A DNA stretch of 64,000 nt from Pseudobacter sp. (GTDB lineage Bacteria; Bacteroidota; Bacteroidia; Chitinophagales; Chitinophagaceae): NCBI GenBank assembly GCA_017849455.1, contig JAFIGX010000020.1, forward strand, positions 62,001 to 126,000, read 5' to 3'. The position numbers and the translations under genes are program-made. Each line of letters begins with the position of its first letter. The first letter of the stretch is position 1. The notes under the pieces were generated by a model that made no database searches, was not told where the DNA came from, and saw nothing but the letters and a program-made list of their open reading frames with translations. Shown one piece after another: positions 45,766 to 53,810 of this stretch.

Positions 45766-45878
45766 AAGTTTTGTACATGTTTTATACATTATCATGTTAA
45801 CAATCGATGAGAGAACTTTTTAAGCGGCTGATTGTTCACCGGGAATCAGTTTAGCAATGAATGTGATCCATCGATCGA

Positions 45879-46598
45879 TCAACCTTCAAAGATCAGGGAG
45901 AACAGGATCATGCGTGATTGCAGCTTGTCGATCGTATTGGAGAATTTCAGGTTCGGGTCGCGGGAATGGGTGTTGATCAGCCCATTGCTGAACTTGATCT
46001 CCGGAGAGAGAATGAACACGGGGAAATAGAAATTGAAACCGATGCCTGCTTCCACCCCCAGATCATACTTCTTCAGTTTAACAAGGTCTTCCGCCCGGCG
46101 TGCTGTGGAATTGGATGCGAGGTCATATTCGAACTTACCTCCTGCAAACATGTATACCCGAAAATTATTGATACGGTCCGACCGGAATTTGATGTGCACC
46201 GGCAATCCGAGCAGAATGGATTCAACCCGTTTGGTCATTACCTTTTGCTCTTCTTTGGAAGGATCGGGATATTTGAGATTGTAGGTGATATTCTTGTAGG
46301 AAAAAAGCAATTGCGGGAAGATGGCCCTTATTTCGAAGCGGGGCGAGAGGCGATAGGTATGGATCCCTGCCAGCCCGAACCCGCCGGTATTCTCAGGCTC
46401 TACGACCATTACACTGTCGTTCTGCAGGAAAGTAGGGTGGTGGCTGATCTGGAAGCGGGAACTGTTATAGATAAGGCCGATGCCGAGGTAGTATTTCTTA
46501 TCGTCATGATCGGGGAGATTGAGCTCACGCTGCGCCATACTCCCCAAAGAAGCTATCAATAAAATCAGTATTGCGGCCGGTCGAACCAACCAGCTCAT
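45879..46598 (-). CDS. porT: PorT-like outer-membrane barrel (type IX secretion)
   Basis: 239 residues from ATG 46598, which overlaps the menG/ubiE stop as ATGA. The signal peptide is MSWLVRPAAILILLIASLGS. The mature part is a small beta-barrel of about eight strands with YYLGIGLIYNSSRFQISHHP, SILLGLPVHIKFRSDR and VYMFAGGKFEYDLASN, the family's pattern. PorT (SprT in gliding bacteria) is needed for secretion by the type IX system in Porphyromonas. Its pairing with menG/ubiE is one I recall from many Bacteroidota genomes and strengthens the call. The gene supports the presence of a functional T9SS, the exporter of the sorting-domain protein in this window. Confidence 0.8.
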   Translation of the reverse strand: MSWLVRPAAILILLIASLGSMAQRELNLPDHDDKKYYLGIGLIYNSSRFQISHHPTFLQNDSVMVVEPENTGGFGLAGIHTYRLSPRFEIRAIFPQLLFSYKNITYNLKYPDPSKEEQKVMTKRVESILLGLPVHIKFRSDRINNFRVYMFAGGKFEYDLASNSTARRAEDLVKLKKYDLGVEAGIGFNFYFPVFILSPEIKFSNGLINTHSRDPNLKFSNTIDKLQSRMILFSLIFEG

Positions 46599-47341
46599 TT
46601 TCTTCCGCAGTAAATAGTGCATATACCTAAGCTCAACCTTTTTAAAGTGGTTTCCGAAAATCCGACTTGTTGTAAAATGTGTAGAAATGTTTCGCCTTCA
46701 GGGAATGCTTTTACTGATTTATTTAAATATTGATAAGCGTCTTTATTTTTCGAGATCCATTGCCCTGCTTTGGGGGCGATGACCTTCATGTATAAGTTAT
46801 ACAATCCTTTGAAACCTGCCTTCCGTGGTTTGGAAAATTCCAGGACCACTGCTTTACCGCCTGGTTTCAGCACCCTGTACATTTCCGCCAGGCCTTTCTC
46901 CAGGTCCTCGAAATTGCGTACGCCAAAGGCCACGGTAATGGCATCAAACGTATCATCCGGAAAATTTATTGCCTCGCTGTCTCCCTTTAACAGTTGTATA
47001 TGGTTATTTAACAACAGTTTGGCAACTTTTTTCCGGCCAATTTCGAGCATGTTTTCAGAAATATCTATGCCAATTATCTTTTCCGGATGCAGGTATTTAT
47101 GGGTCATGATGGCCACATCGGCCGTTCCGGTGGCTACATCCAGCACCAGGTTGGGCTGCAGGGACCTTAGCTCCCTGATCGCCCGCCTGCGCCAGTATAG
47201 ATCGGTCCCGCCTGAAAGAAAGCGGTTCAGAAAATCGTAGCGGAAGGCGATCTGGTCGAACATATTGGCAACCTGTTCCTTTTTTCCTTTTCCGGAATCC
47301 TGGAAAGGCACTATGCTGTCGTGTGGTAAGCTCTTGGCCAT
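46595..47341 (-). CDS. menG: Demethylmenaquinone methyltransferase (MenG/UbiE)
   Basis: 248 residues from ATG 47341 (MAKSLPHDSIVP); the open frame goes nine codons further. UbiE signatures are present in order: VANMFDQIAFRYDFLNRFLS, the SAM-binding VLDVATGTADVAIMTHK, NFPDDTFDAITVAFGVRNFE and EMYRVLKPGGKAVVLEFSKP. The enzyme methylates demethylmenaquinone in the last step of menaquinone synthesis; Bacteroidota normally lack ubiquinone. Its stop overlaps the porT start. It is divergent from engB, with only 46 bp between starts, so promoters for both are packed into that gap. The product should be cytosolic and active. Confidence 0.93.
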   Translation of the reverse strand: MAKSLPHDSIVPFQDSGKGKKEQVANMFDQIAFRYDFLNRFLSGGTDLYWRRRAIRELRSLQPNLVLDVATGTADVAIMTHKYLHPEKIIGIDISENMLEIGRKKVAKLLLNNHIQLLKGDSEAINFPDDTFDAITVAFGVRNFEDLEKGLAEMYRVLKPGGKAVVLEFSKPRKAGFKGLYNLYMKVIAPKAGQWISKNKDAYQYLNKSVKAFPEGETFLHILQQVGFSETTLKRLSLGICTIYCGRK

Positions 47342-47387
47342 AGGCACGCGAAGATACGCCCTTGGCAACTAATATTTATCTTGCGCC

Positions 47388-48062
47388 ATGCTTATCAAAT
47401 CAGCCTCCTATCTTATCAGCAGTCCGGACCATACGAAAAGCCCTGCGGCCGACAGGCCCGAGTATGCCTTTATCGGGCGGAGCAATGTGGGAAAGTCGTC
47501 CCTGATCAATATGCTCTGCGATAACCATAAACTGGCCAAAACATCCGGCACTCCCGGTAAAACGCAACTGATCAACCATTTTGCCATCGAGAGTATCGTT
47601 GAAAAAAAGCAGGCTGGCGCACCGGCCACAAGAACACAGCAATCCTGGTATATCGTAGACCTTCCCGGATATGGATTTGCCAAAGTCTCGCAGCAGCAAA
47701 GGCGGCAATGGGAAAAAATGATCGAAAATTATTTACGGCAACGCCAGAACCTCATGAATGTATTTGTATTGCTCGACAGCCGCCATGAGCCTCAGCGGAT
47801 CGACCTTGAATTCGTGGACCAGTTGGGAGCCTGGCAGGTACCGTTCTGTCTCGTTTTCACCAAGGCCGACAAAGAATCGCAAAGGGAAGTAAGCAAGCAT
47901 GTAAAAGCTTTCCTGGATGCTATGCGGAAGACCTGGCAGTTCCTGCCGCAGCATTTCGTGACCAGCGCCATAAAGAAAATGGGGAGAGAAAAGATCCTCG
48001 AATTTATTGAGGGGTGTAATGAGGAATTCGAGAAAGGGGGGCGTGAAGCGGGTATCGTATGA
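47388..48062 (+). CDS. engB: Ribosome biogenesis GTPase EngB/YihA/YsxC
   Basis: A 224-residue GTPase. G1 is GRSNVGKSSLIN (about residue 30), G2/G3 region TSGTPGKTQLINHF and DLPGYGFAKVS, and G4 is TKADK (about 164), with G5 TSAIK. The family takes part in assembly of the large ribosomal subunit. The short insertion with KKQAGAPATRTQQ (about 75-88) before the G3 region is an extra in this protein. It is divergent from menG. The gene ends at a bidirectional terminator shared with the YkuK-like gene. Confidence 0.95.
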   Translation: MLIKSASYLISSPDHTKSPAADRPEYAFIGRSNVGKSSLINMLCDNHKLAKTSGTPGKTQLINHFAIESIVEKKQAGAPATRTQQSWYIVDLPGYGFAKVSQQQRRQWEKMIENYLRQRQNLMNVFVLLDSRHEPQRIDLEFVDQLGAWQVPFCLVFTKADKESQREVSKHVKAFLDAMRKTWQFLPQHFVTSAIKKMGREKILEFIEGCNEEFEKGGREAGIV

Positions 48063-48105
48063 GGCGACAAAGCCCTGAGCCATGATATGATCACAACTGT
48101 CATTA

Positions 48106-48137
48106 AAAAACCCTCGCTGTAGAAGACGAGGGTTTTT
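48106..48137. terminator. Bidirectional Rho-independent terminator
   Basis: AAAAACCCTCG (48106-48116) and CGAGGGTTTTT (48127-48137) form a perfect 11-bp stem around ten bases, with T-runs on both strands. It lies between the convergent engB and YkuK-like genes and overlaps the YkuK-like stop codon. Confidence 0.88.
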
Positions 48138-48609
48138 AGTTCACTACTTTGTTGGCACAGCTACTGCTGGCAAAGGCTTCAGGTTTGGCTTTGAAGGCAA
48201 AGCCCATTCCCAGGATATACCCCATGGCCTCTTTCAAGGCATCATTGCTCTTGAAATGAGGGTTCGTGTTGATGTCTGCATGCACTTCCATGTCCACATC
48301 ATACTTCGTAAAGAGATTGCAAAGATCATAAGCGATCTCAATGCTCTTGGCCACTTCCACCAGCATGCGTTCCTTGATGCTGAATTGCTGACGGGTCTTT
48401 TCATTGTGAATGAACATGAATCCACCATGTCCTTCACGCAGGAAGACAATGACCGTTGCAAATTCAGTTTCGGAACCCTTTACCTGTGAATCGGTGCCAA
48501 TGCAGACTTTGAGATGATAACCTTTTTCAGTCTCTCTTTTGATGGCGTTCTCTACTGCATCCATAATGGGCAGATCGATGGGATCACCGTTAAATTTTCT
48601 CCAGATCAT
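48136..48609 (-). CDS. YkuK/DUF458 family, RNase H-like protein
   Basis: A 157-residue protein. The motif KVCIGTDSQVKGSETEFATV (about residue 34-53) contains the first acidic residue of an RNase H-like fold, and VDMEVHADINTNPHFKSND (about 111-129) the second group. The family (YkuK, DUF458) is predicted to have an RNase H-like fold, with no established function. The length is normal. The gene is convergent with engB and its stop is inside the shared terminator. It starts 59 bp after the end of the metalloprotease gene on the same strand. No regulatory element is evident. Confidence 0.85.
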   Translation of the reverse strand: MIWRKFNGDPIDLPIMDAVENAIKRETEKGYHLKVCIGTDSQVKGSETEFATVIVFLREGHGGFMFIHNEKTRQQFSIKERMLVEVAKSIEIAYDLCNLFTKYDVDMEVHADINTNPHFKSNDALKEAMGYILGMGFAFKAKPEAFASSSCANKVVN

Positions 48610-48668
48610 AGTGAAATGGGTTTGTCGAATTTACCGAAAAAACCCCTCTTCACCAAAAAGCCAGGTCG

Positions 48669-50252
48669 TTATTGTTTTATTAACTTCTCGCACCAGGACT
48701 GGTTTTCCCCCTGTACGCGTAACAGTAACAAACCTTTATGACTGCTTTGGACCTCGATGCGGTTGATGCCTTCCATCAGTTTGCCGCGCTGCAGGGAGCG
48801 GCCGGAGGGGTCTAATAATTCATACGTGTATCCATTGCCGGTAGTAAGCGTGATCGCATTGGTGATGATATTGCCGAGCAAACGGAAGCCCGCCGCGGCG
48901 CCCTTTTTCAGGGTGATGATATTGCTGTAGTAGGCCCTCTCGTCGGCTACGGTAATAGCCCTGGCCCTGTAATACAGGTTACCACTGGTGGTAGGTTTCC
49001 AGGAAAATGAGCTGTTGCCGGCAGTGAGGGGCACTAGGGTGGTGAAATGTTCGCCGTCGGAGGAATACTCGATCTCTATGCGTTTGATGGGCTCATCGGC
49101 CTGGTATTCCCAGTTGAGCTGATGAAGATCGTCCTGGCTCCTGCCCCGGAGCTGGAAGCGGTGTACCGGCAAGGTCTGGCCGATGGAACCGCTGATGGCA
49201 TAGAAGCCCAAGCTGCCATAATCGGCGAGGTTCACATTGTTGATGCCATCCACTACGAGATAATAGGTACCGCTGTTGAGGTTACTGTCAAGACCTGTAT
49301 TCAGAAGCTCGGCAGGGTTATAGCGGCCAACGGTATCACCTTTCTGGTTGAGCAGGGATACCAGGATATCGAGATTGGCGCCGGCATTGCCGGCGCCGAT
49401 GCTCTTAGGGTCGGCATGTATGCGGAAAGCAGCAGGTTGGTTGATCGTGAATTTAAAAACATCTTTATCGTCCGCTGTATTGATCAGGCCGGTGGCGGTA
49501 AAACTGGTCCCTGAAATATAGAGCGGCGTTGCAGTGTTCATGGTATTGCCATGATCATCGCTCCTCAGTCCAAAATTATTCGGGCTACCTGCAATAATGG
49601 CCACGTCGTTCTGGTAAATATTACAGCCAATTGTATTGGTGCCGTTGTGCCAGGTGGTAAGGTTCTTATAATAGCCCACGCCCATGATCGGCGCCCAGCC
49701 GATCTCCCCCGCGCCCTGCCCGGCGGCATATTCCGCTGTTTTCACACAGGAGTTGTCCCAGGTGCTCTGATGCTGCAGACCAAGCGTATGGCCTGTTTCA
49801 TGCGAAATGGCCTCTGCCACGTTCTTTGGGCTGTTGCCAAGCAGGCTGCTGAAAATAAAACCAGGCGTATCATCACCCCAGGTAAATGAGCCTACGTAGG
49901 CGGCCCCGCCGGCCTTTCCATACCATTCATAGGTAGGTGTAACGATCATGCGTACACGCTGTGCGATAGGCGCTTTCCAGAAAACGGTGGAATCGGTGGT
50001 GATGTTGAGATTGAATATCCGGTAATCTTCTGCCACCCGGTTGAATATCTCCGTGATGGCAGAAGGGTCGAGACCGGAAGGGAGAGCCTGAATTGGTCCA
50101 GACCAATTCCAGGAGGTTCCCTGTACGTAATGTCCGTCGAAATCGAGGAATACAGTAGCCCGGGCAGCAGGATAACTGTTCAGAATAGGGGTTTGTGCAA
50201 ACGCTTCCAGGTAGAACATTCCTGCGATCAGTAGGGACAGTACAGCTTTCAT
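48669..50252 (-). CDS. Secreted zinc metalloprotease with PPC-like and C-terminal domains
   Basis: A 527-residue secreted enzyme (signal peptide about 1-19). The protease domain has the metzincin-type zinc motif HETGHTLGLQH, with His151, Glu152, His155 and His161. The Met-turn may be WAPIMGVGYY. It is followed by a bacterial pre-peptidase C-terminal-like domain (about 250-335, with DKDVFKFTINQPAAFRIHA and SGTYYLVVDGINN), a fibronectin-like module, and a C-terminal stretch (about 460-527) that resembles a sorting domain but ends CEKLIKQ. It should be exported and act outside the cell, probably by type IX secretion. The substrate is unknown. It follows the small secreted protein at 50298 by 45 bp. 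Confidence 0.8.
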   Translation of the reverse strand: MKAVLSLLIAGMFYLEAFAQTPILNSYPAARATVFLDFDGHYVQGTSWNWSGPIQALPSGLDPSAITEIFNRVAEDYRIFNLNITTDSTVFWKAPIAQRVRMIVTPTYEWYGKAGGAAYVGSFTWGDDTPGFIFSSLLGNSPKNVAEAISHETGHTLGLQHQSTWDNSCVKTAEYAAGQGAGEIGWAPIMGVGYYKNLTTWHNGTNTIGCNIYQNDVAIIAGSPNNFGLRSDDHGNTMNTATPLYISGTSFTATGLINTADDKDVFKFTINQPAAFRIHADPKSIGAGNAGANLDILVSLLNQKGDTVGRYNPAELLNTGLDSNLNSGTYYLVVDGINNVNLADYGSLGFYAISGSIGQTLPVHRFQLRGRSQDDLHQLNWEYQADEPIKRIEIEYSSDGEHFTTLVPLTAGNSSFSWKPTTSGNLYYRARAITVADERAYYSNIITLKKGAAAGFRLLGNIITNAITLTTGNGYTYELLDPSGRSLQRGKLMEGINRIEVQSSHKGLLLLRVQGENQSWCEKLIKQ

Positions 50253-50297
50253 AAAGACAGTATTTAAGTGGGGCTGGGGTTAAAAAGGTTCTTTAGG

Positions 50298-50753
50298 TTA
50301 TTCGGCGAGGAAAAATTTTTGCGGATGCTTGACCAGGAAATACTGATCATTTTCTGCAGTCAGTTGCAAAACATCCCCGCTTTGCGGATGGATGATGCGC
50401 CCCCTGATCTGGTGACCTTTATCGGGACAGGTTAGTAAAGACAGGTTGAGCAAAGCGCCTGGCTGATCGATAGAGCGCAGGTTCATGCTGAGGAGCTCCG
50501 GCGTCTTTTGCAATTTTTCCACTACACGACCGGTGAAGGTATATTCAGGAGAGAATTGAATGCGGACAGTATCGTTGATGGATGCCCTGAAAACTTTGTG
50601 AAGCCTGGCCTGATCGCAGGCCGTTCTTTCAGGAGCTTTGATGAAGAGCGCCGGTTTATCAACAAGGTGTTGCTTTACGGCAATAGGCTCCTGGGCAGAA
50701 GCCGAAGTGAGCAGCAGGAATTGAACGATGATACCTAAGTAAAAGTTTTTCAT
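50298..50753 (-). CDS. Small secreted protein, possible partner of the metalloprotease
   Basis: A 151-residue protein with a signal peptide (MKNFYLGIIVQFLLLTSASA). The mature part has one pair of Cys (TACDQA and LTCPDKG) that may form a disulphide, and a beta-rich C-terminal half ending LQLTAENDQYFLVKHPQKFF. I do not recognise the family. It lies 45 bp upstream of the metalloprotease gene on the same strand, with no terminator between, so the two are probably one transcript. An inhibitor, chaperone or propeptide-like partner is possible: the size and setting fit, but no motif supports one over another. A long inverted repeat lies upstream. Confidence 0.7.
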   Translation of the reverse strand: MKNFYLGIIVQFLLLTSASAQEPIAVKQHLVDKPALFIKAPERTACDQARLHKVFRASINDTVRIQFSPEYTFTGRVVEKLQKTPELLSMNLRSIDQPGALLNLSLLTCPDKGHQIRGRIIHPQSGDVLQLTAENDQYFLVKHPQKFFLAE

Positions 50754-50921
50754 CCGTTAGATTTTAACGATGAGGAAATTGGATACTTAACTTAGGGTAC
50801 GAACAACAATTATTATAGGTAAGGTAAATGTAGAAAGGGTTGACCGGTAAACGAAAAAGATTGGTGAATTGGTATGTAAGGGTTAAGAATTTGATAAATG
50901 TCAAACAATAATAATTGATAT

Positions 50922-50995
50922 GTTAACAAGTTGATAGGTTGACAAGAGGTTTCCGCATCTCAGAGATTCCCTTATCAACCTTTCAACCTGTAAAC
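50922..50995. repeat. Long imperfect inverted repeat (25-bp arms)
   Basis: Arms 50922-50946 and 50971-50995 match at 21 of 25 positions, with a 24-base loop. Each arm contains the internal echo GTTGA-AGGTTGA. It begins 4 bp after the stop of the CoA-binding gene, so it may end that transcript. It may also be a dispersed repeat (REP-like). Confidence 0.6.
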
Positions 50996-50998
50996 CTT

Positions 50999-51367
50999 TC
51001 AATACTGCCCCGTGCTCAGCAAAACCAGCGTGCATGCTTCCATCGTTTCGATACCTTGCTGTTGGGCCAGTTGTTCCAGTTCTTCATTCTCCGTGCCTGG
51101 ATTGAAGATGATCCTCCTGGGATGCAGGGAAAGAATATAGCTGTAATAATCTTTCTGGCGGGAAGCATTGAGATAAAGCGTTACGGTATCTACCTGCCCG
51201 AAGGGCTTTTTTTCATTTTCTATCTCCACATCCGATATTTTACCTTTCTTGCGGCCAATGGCCACTACCGGGTGACCATTAGCCCTTAGCCTGTTCACTG
51301 CCAGGAAGCTGTAGCGGGCCGGATTCTCAGAAGCGCCCAGCACCAGTGTCTTTTTGGATTCAGCCAT
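50999..51367 (-). CDS. CoA-binding domain protein (YccU-like)
   Basis: A 122-residue Rossmann-fold protein. It starts with KKTLVLGASENPARYSFLAV, the nucleotide-binding turn of the CoA_binding_2 family, and continues with NGHPVVAIGRKKGKISDVEI, VDTVTLYLNASRQKDYYSYI and IIFNPGTENEELEQLAQQQG. The family includes small YccU-type proteins thought to bind CoA, with no assigned reaction. It lies 33 bp after the membrane-SRPBCC gene on the same strand and closes the regulator operon, or may be read independently. A long inverted repeat follows its stop directly. Confidence 0.85.
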   Translation of the reverse strand: MAESKKTLVLGASENPARYSFLAVNRLRANGHPVVAIGRKKGKISDVEIENEKKPFGQVDTVTLYLNASRQKDYYSYILSLHPRRIIFNPGTENEELEQLAQQQGIETMEACTLVLLSTGQY

Positions 51368-51400
51368 AGCGGGCCTTTATTATAATAACGAATGTACCGA

Positions 51401-52363
51401 TTATTTGGTTGAAGCCTCCGCCTCCTGCTTGATATGCTGCAATACCCTGTTGTGGATTTTATGAATTATGTAGTTCGACCAGATCTTCCAGTAGAAAGCC
51501 GGCCTGATCTTATGGTAATACCAGGTGGTGCCTTCCACCAATGTCCTGTTGCCTTCGAGCCGGGTTAACCTGAACTCTCCTTTTTGGGAAACGAAATATC
51601 CGTGCAGGTGGGCCGGCTTCAGATCATAAGGACTAAGCTCACGCAAAGGCGCAGGAGTGGCTTCCACAGAAAATTGTAAGAGCTCCGGCTCTTTCCAGGT
51701 GGTGATGGGTTCGATAAAGCAGCCTGTCGAAAAATTACACCGCCTGATGGCGCCTTTGCCGGTGCCTTCTATTTCTGCATGGGTAGGATAGGCGATGCCT
51801 GCCCTGAACAACCATTCATTCGGTTCTTCGATGGGCGTGAATGTCACGATCTTTTGCCATACTTTTTCCGGCTCCCTGTCGATGATCACGGATGTGGTCA
51901 CTGAATGTAATTCATCTTCTTCCGGCGCCAGGGATTCGAAGCTCATCAGTAATGGTATAAAAAAGGCCAGGCCGATCAGGGCTGGCAGGGGTGAGCCATT
52001 GTAACGATCGAGCAGCATTTCTCCTGCCAGGGTGCCGATGAGCGCAATGAAAAATCCAAGGGGGGCCGCCATGATCAGACAAATGATCCCTTCGATGGCG
52101 AAGAATAGCAGGCCGGCGCAATAAATAAGCAGGCTATAGGTAGTTATGACGATGTTTGTTCTGGTCCTCACGTTCCTTTTGTAGCCATACAGGACTGTAG
52201 CGCTCAGGCCGAGAAAAAATGGGATGAAACAAAAAATGGTGATGCCGTATTGCTTGAAGGTAACGACACCCAGGATGGTGAAAAGCCAGCAAAAGATGGC
52301 AGGTACACAGAGGGATACTGCTTTCCTCCATTGGGGGTTCAGGGATTGTAATTTACTTAGCAT
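51401..52363 (-). CDS. Membrane protein fused to a SRPBCC (START-like) domain
   Basis: 320 residues from ATG 52363 (MLSKLQSLNPQWRKAVSLCV); the open frame goes 44 codons further upstream into the neighbour without sense. Residues about 15-160 hold four to five membrane segments. The rest is a soluble SRPBCC-type domain: HSVTTSVIIDREPEKVWQKI, then GIAYPTHAEIEGTGKGAIRR, and the long C-terminal helix FYWKIWSNYIIHKIHNRVLQ. SRPBCC domains bind hydrophobic ligands in a deep pocket. A membrane fusion of this kind is not a layout I recognise. It is 23 bp after a small membrane protein in the regulator operon. Confidence 0.7.
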   Translation of the reverse strand: MLSKLQSLNPQWRKAVSLCVPAIFCWLFTILGVVTFKQYGITIFCFIPFFLGLSATVLYGYKRNVRTRTNIVITTYSLLIYCAGLLFFAIEGIICLIMAAPLGFFIALIGTLAGEMLLDRYNGSPLPALIGLAFFIPLLMSFESLAPEEDELHSVTTSVIIDREPEKVWQKIVTFTPIEEPNEWLFRAGIAYPTHAEIEGTGKGAIRRCNFSTGCFIEPITTWKEPELLQFSVEATPAPLRELSPYDLKPAHLHGYFVSQKGEFRLTRLEGNRTLVEGTTWYYHKIRPAFYWKIWSNYIIHKIHNRVLQHIKQEAEASTK

Positions 52364-52386
52364 AACGGTAATGTTTAGTGGTCCTG

Positions 52387-52839
52387 TTAAGAAAAGTATT
52401 GTTTCCTGACAAGGTTCTGAAAATCCTTCTCGAACACCAGGTCTTTGCAGAGCAGGTAGCAGGTTTTCCAATAATGGAGGGACAGCCACCAGCAAGCTAT
52501 CGACAGTATGATGAAGATAGAATGAATATTGTCTTCATCGAGAATGTGATCATGGGCTGCCACCCCGGTCAAGAGACCAATGGTTGCCAATACCAGCATG
52601 GTTATCCAATAAAAACGGATACGTTGCCTGAAGCGCCCGTTGCGGCGTATCAGGAGCGTGTTGATCAAAGCGCTCCCCAGTTGCCAGCCTGCCAGCAGGT
52701 ATTGAAAGATTAGCGAGCAATAGGCATTGTAGAACAGCCCCACGGCCAACGCTGCAATACCTGCAACCAGTTGAATCAGCCAATCCAGCTTGTGCAGGCC
52801 GATCTTCAATTCCGGATAGAGTGGAATATTGTTTTTCAT
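52387..52839 (-). CDS. Small four-helix membrane protein
   Basis: A 150-residue protein with four hydrophobic segments: LIQLVAGIAALAVGLFYNAY, FQYLLAGWQLGSALINTLLI, FYWITMLVLATIGLLTGVAA and IFIILSIACWWLSLHYWKTC. It resembles the next gene upstream in order and spacing of segments and in the (A/G)GWQ motif of the second one, so the two are probably paralogues. No family name is known to me. It lies 75 bp after that gene and 23 bp before the membrane-SRPBCC gene. Function unknown. Confidence 0.65.
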   Translation of the reverse strand: MKNNIPLYPELKIGLHKLDWLIQLVAGIAALAVGLFYNAYCSLIFQYLLAGWQLGSALINTLLIRRNGRFRQRIRFYWITMLVLATIGLLTGVAAHDHILDEDNIHSIFIILSIACWWLSLHYWKTCYLLCKDLVFEKDFQNLVRKQYFS

Positions 52840-52914
52840 ATTTTCAGAAATAATTGAAATATATATTGTTTAAAAAAACCGGTAAGCCGGTTTTGATCAG
52901 TTGACGGTCAAAGA

Positions 52915-53295
52915 TCAGGAGCCTGTTGCCATGGACTGTTTAAGGCGTTTGGTCTCCACCATGCAGGTCACCAGGTAGTAGATGGCCATAACAGGCGTTA
53001 CGAACAGGAGCCCCATCAATACCATGAGTATACCTTTCAACGGGATAGATCCCAATGTCACCACAAAAACGAGTGCCAGCGCCACGAGATAGATCTTCCG
53101 CATGGTGGTGGGATAAGGGGGCCTGAAAAAGAAATGGATGATAACGCTCAGTACCTGCCATCCTCCTACTACAAAATAACTTGGGAAAAAGTAAACCGAA
53201 TCCAACAGACCGCCCCGGCTAAACAGGTTAAGGATGAAAGCACCTGCGATCAGCAAAAGCTGAATGATATTGTCGATGGATTTGAAAAGTTTCAT
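52915..53295 (-). CDS. Small four-helix membrane protein, paralogue of the next gene
   Basis: A 126-residue protein with four hydrophobic segments. The second contains YFVVGGWQVLSVIIHFFF, to be compared with YLLAGWQLGSALINTLLI in the downstream neighbour. It starts 8 bp after the GbsR-like regulator's stop, so it is very probably in the same operon. The C-terminus after the last helix is short and basic, then ends MATGS. I see no catalytic motif. Regulators of the GbsR/MarR group often sit beside the membrane proteins they control, which is consistent with this arrangement. Confidence 0.65.
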   Translation of the reverse strand: MKLFKSIDNIIQLLLIAGAFILNLFSRGGLLDSVYFFPSYFVVGGWQVLSVIIHFFFRPPYPTTMRKIYLVALALVFVVTLGSIPLKGILMVLMGLLFVTPVMAIYYLVTCMVETKRLKQSMATGS

Positions 53296-53303
53296 GGCTG
53301 AGG

Positions 53304-53810
53304 TTATTTGAAAAATTTCATCAGGCTGCCGACGAACCAGTTCTCATCGGCTTTTACGAATACGTCCAGCATTTTGTCGGCCTGGTTGCTGAACCGGCGG
53401 ATGCCGCTGATGGTCTCGGTGAATTGTTTTACGTTCCTGTCTTTTTTATCACCTTCCACTTCTCCCAGTTGGTCCAGCAGTTTCAGCATGGGGTCCAGTT
53501 CCCTTTTCTTCCTTTCCTTGATGATCTGGGTGGCTACTTTCCAGATATCCTTTTCTGCCGTGAAATATTCCTTGCGTTCGCCGGGAATGAGCACGCGGTC
53601 CACAAGTCCCCAATCGATCAGCTCACGGATATTCATATTGACGTTGCCGCGGCTAATGTTGAGCTGTTCCATGATATCATCCTGGCTAAGCGGGTCGGCA
53701 CTTACCATCAGCAGTGCATGTATCTGCGCCATGGTGCGGTTGATACCCCAATACGTTCCAAAAGCGCCCCAGGAAGCGATGAATTGTTGTCTGGCCTCTG
53801 CAAGCTTCAT
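53304..53810 (-). CDS. GbsR/MarR-type transcriptional regulator
   Basis: 168 residues from ATG 53810 (MKLAEARQQFIASWGAFGTYW); a GTG two codons upstream is in frame. The N-terminal helix with WGAFGTYWGINRTMAQIHAL is characteristic of the GbsR-like branch of MarR proteins. The winged helix-turn-helix is LSQDDIMEQLNISRGNVNMN (about 40-60), followed by RVLIPGERKEYFTAE as the wing. The C-terminal part is a long helical dimerisation region (RKKRELDPMLKLLDQLGEVE). The family represses or activates neighbouring genes and binds small ligands. It heads a probable operon of two small membrane proteins, a SRPBCC fusion and a CoA-binding protein. Confidence 0.88.
   Translation of the reverse strand: MKLAEARQQFIASWGAFGTYWGINRTMAQIHALLMVSADPLSQDDIMEQLNISRGNVNMNIRELIDWGLVDRVLIPGERKEYFTAEKDIWKVATQIIKERKKRELDPMLKLLDQLGEVEGDKKDRNVKQFTETISGIRRFSNQADKMLDVFVKADENWFVGSLMKFFK

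Larger units (their letters stand above)
45450..45878. other. 429-bp intergenic region with hairpin and short ORF
   Basis: No normal gene was found. It contains a hairpin at 45656-45675 and a 16-codon ORF at 45715-45765 (features below). It lies between convergent genes: the RemB/Wzi-like gene (+) and the PorT-like gene (-). Confidence 0.6.
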
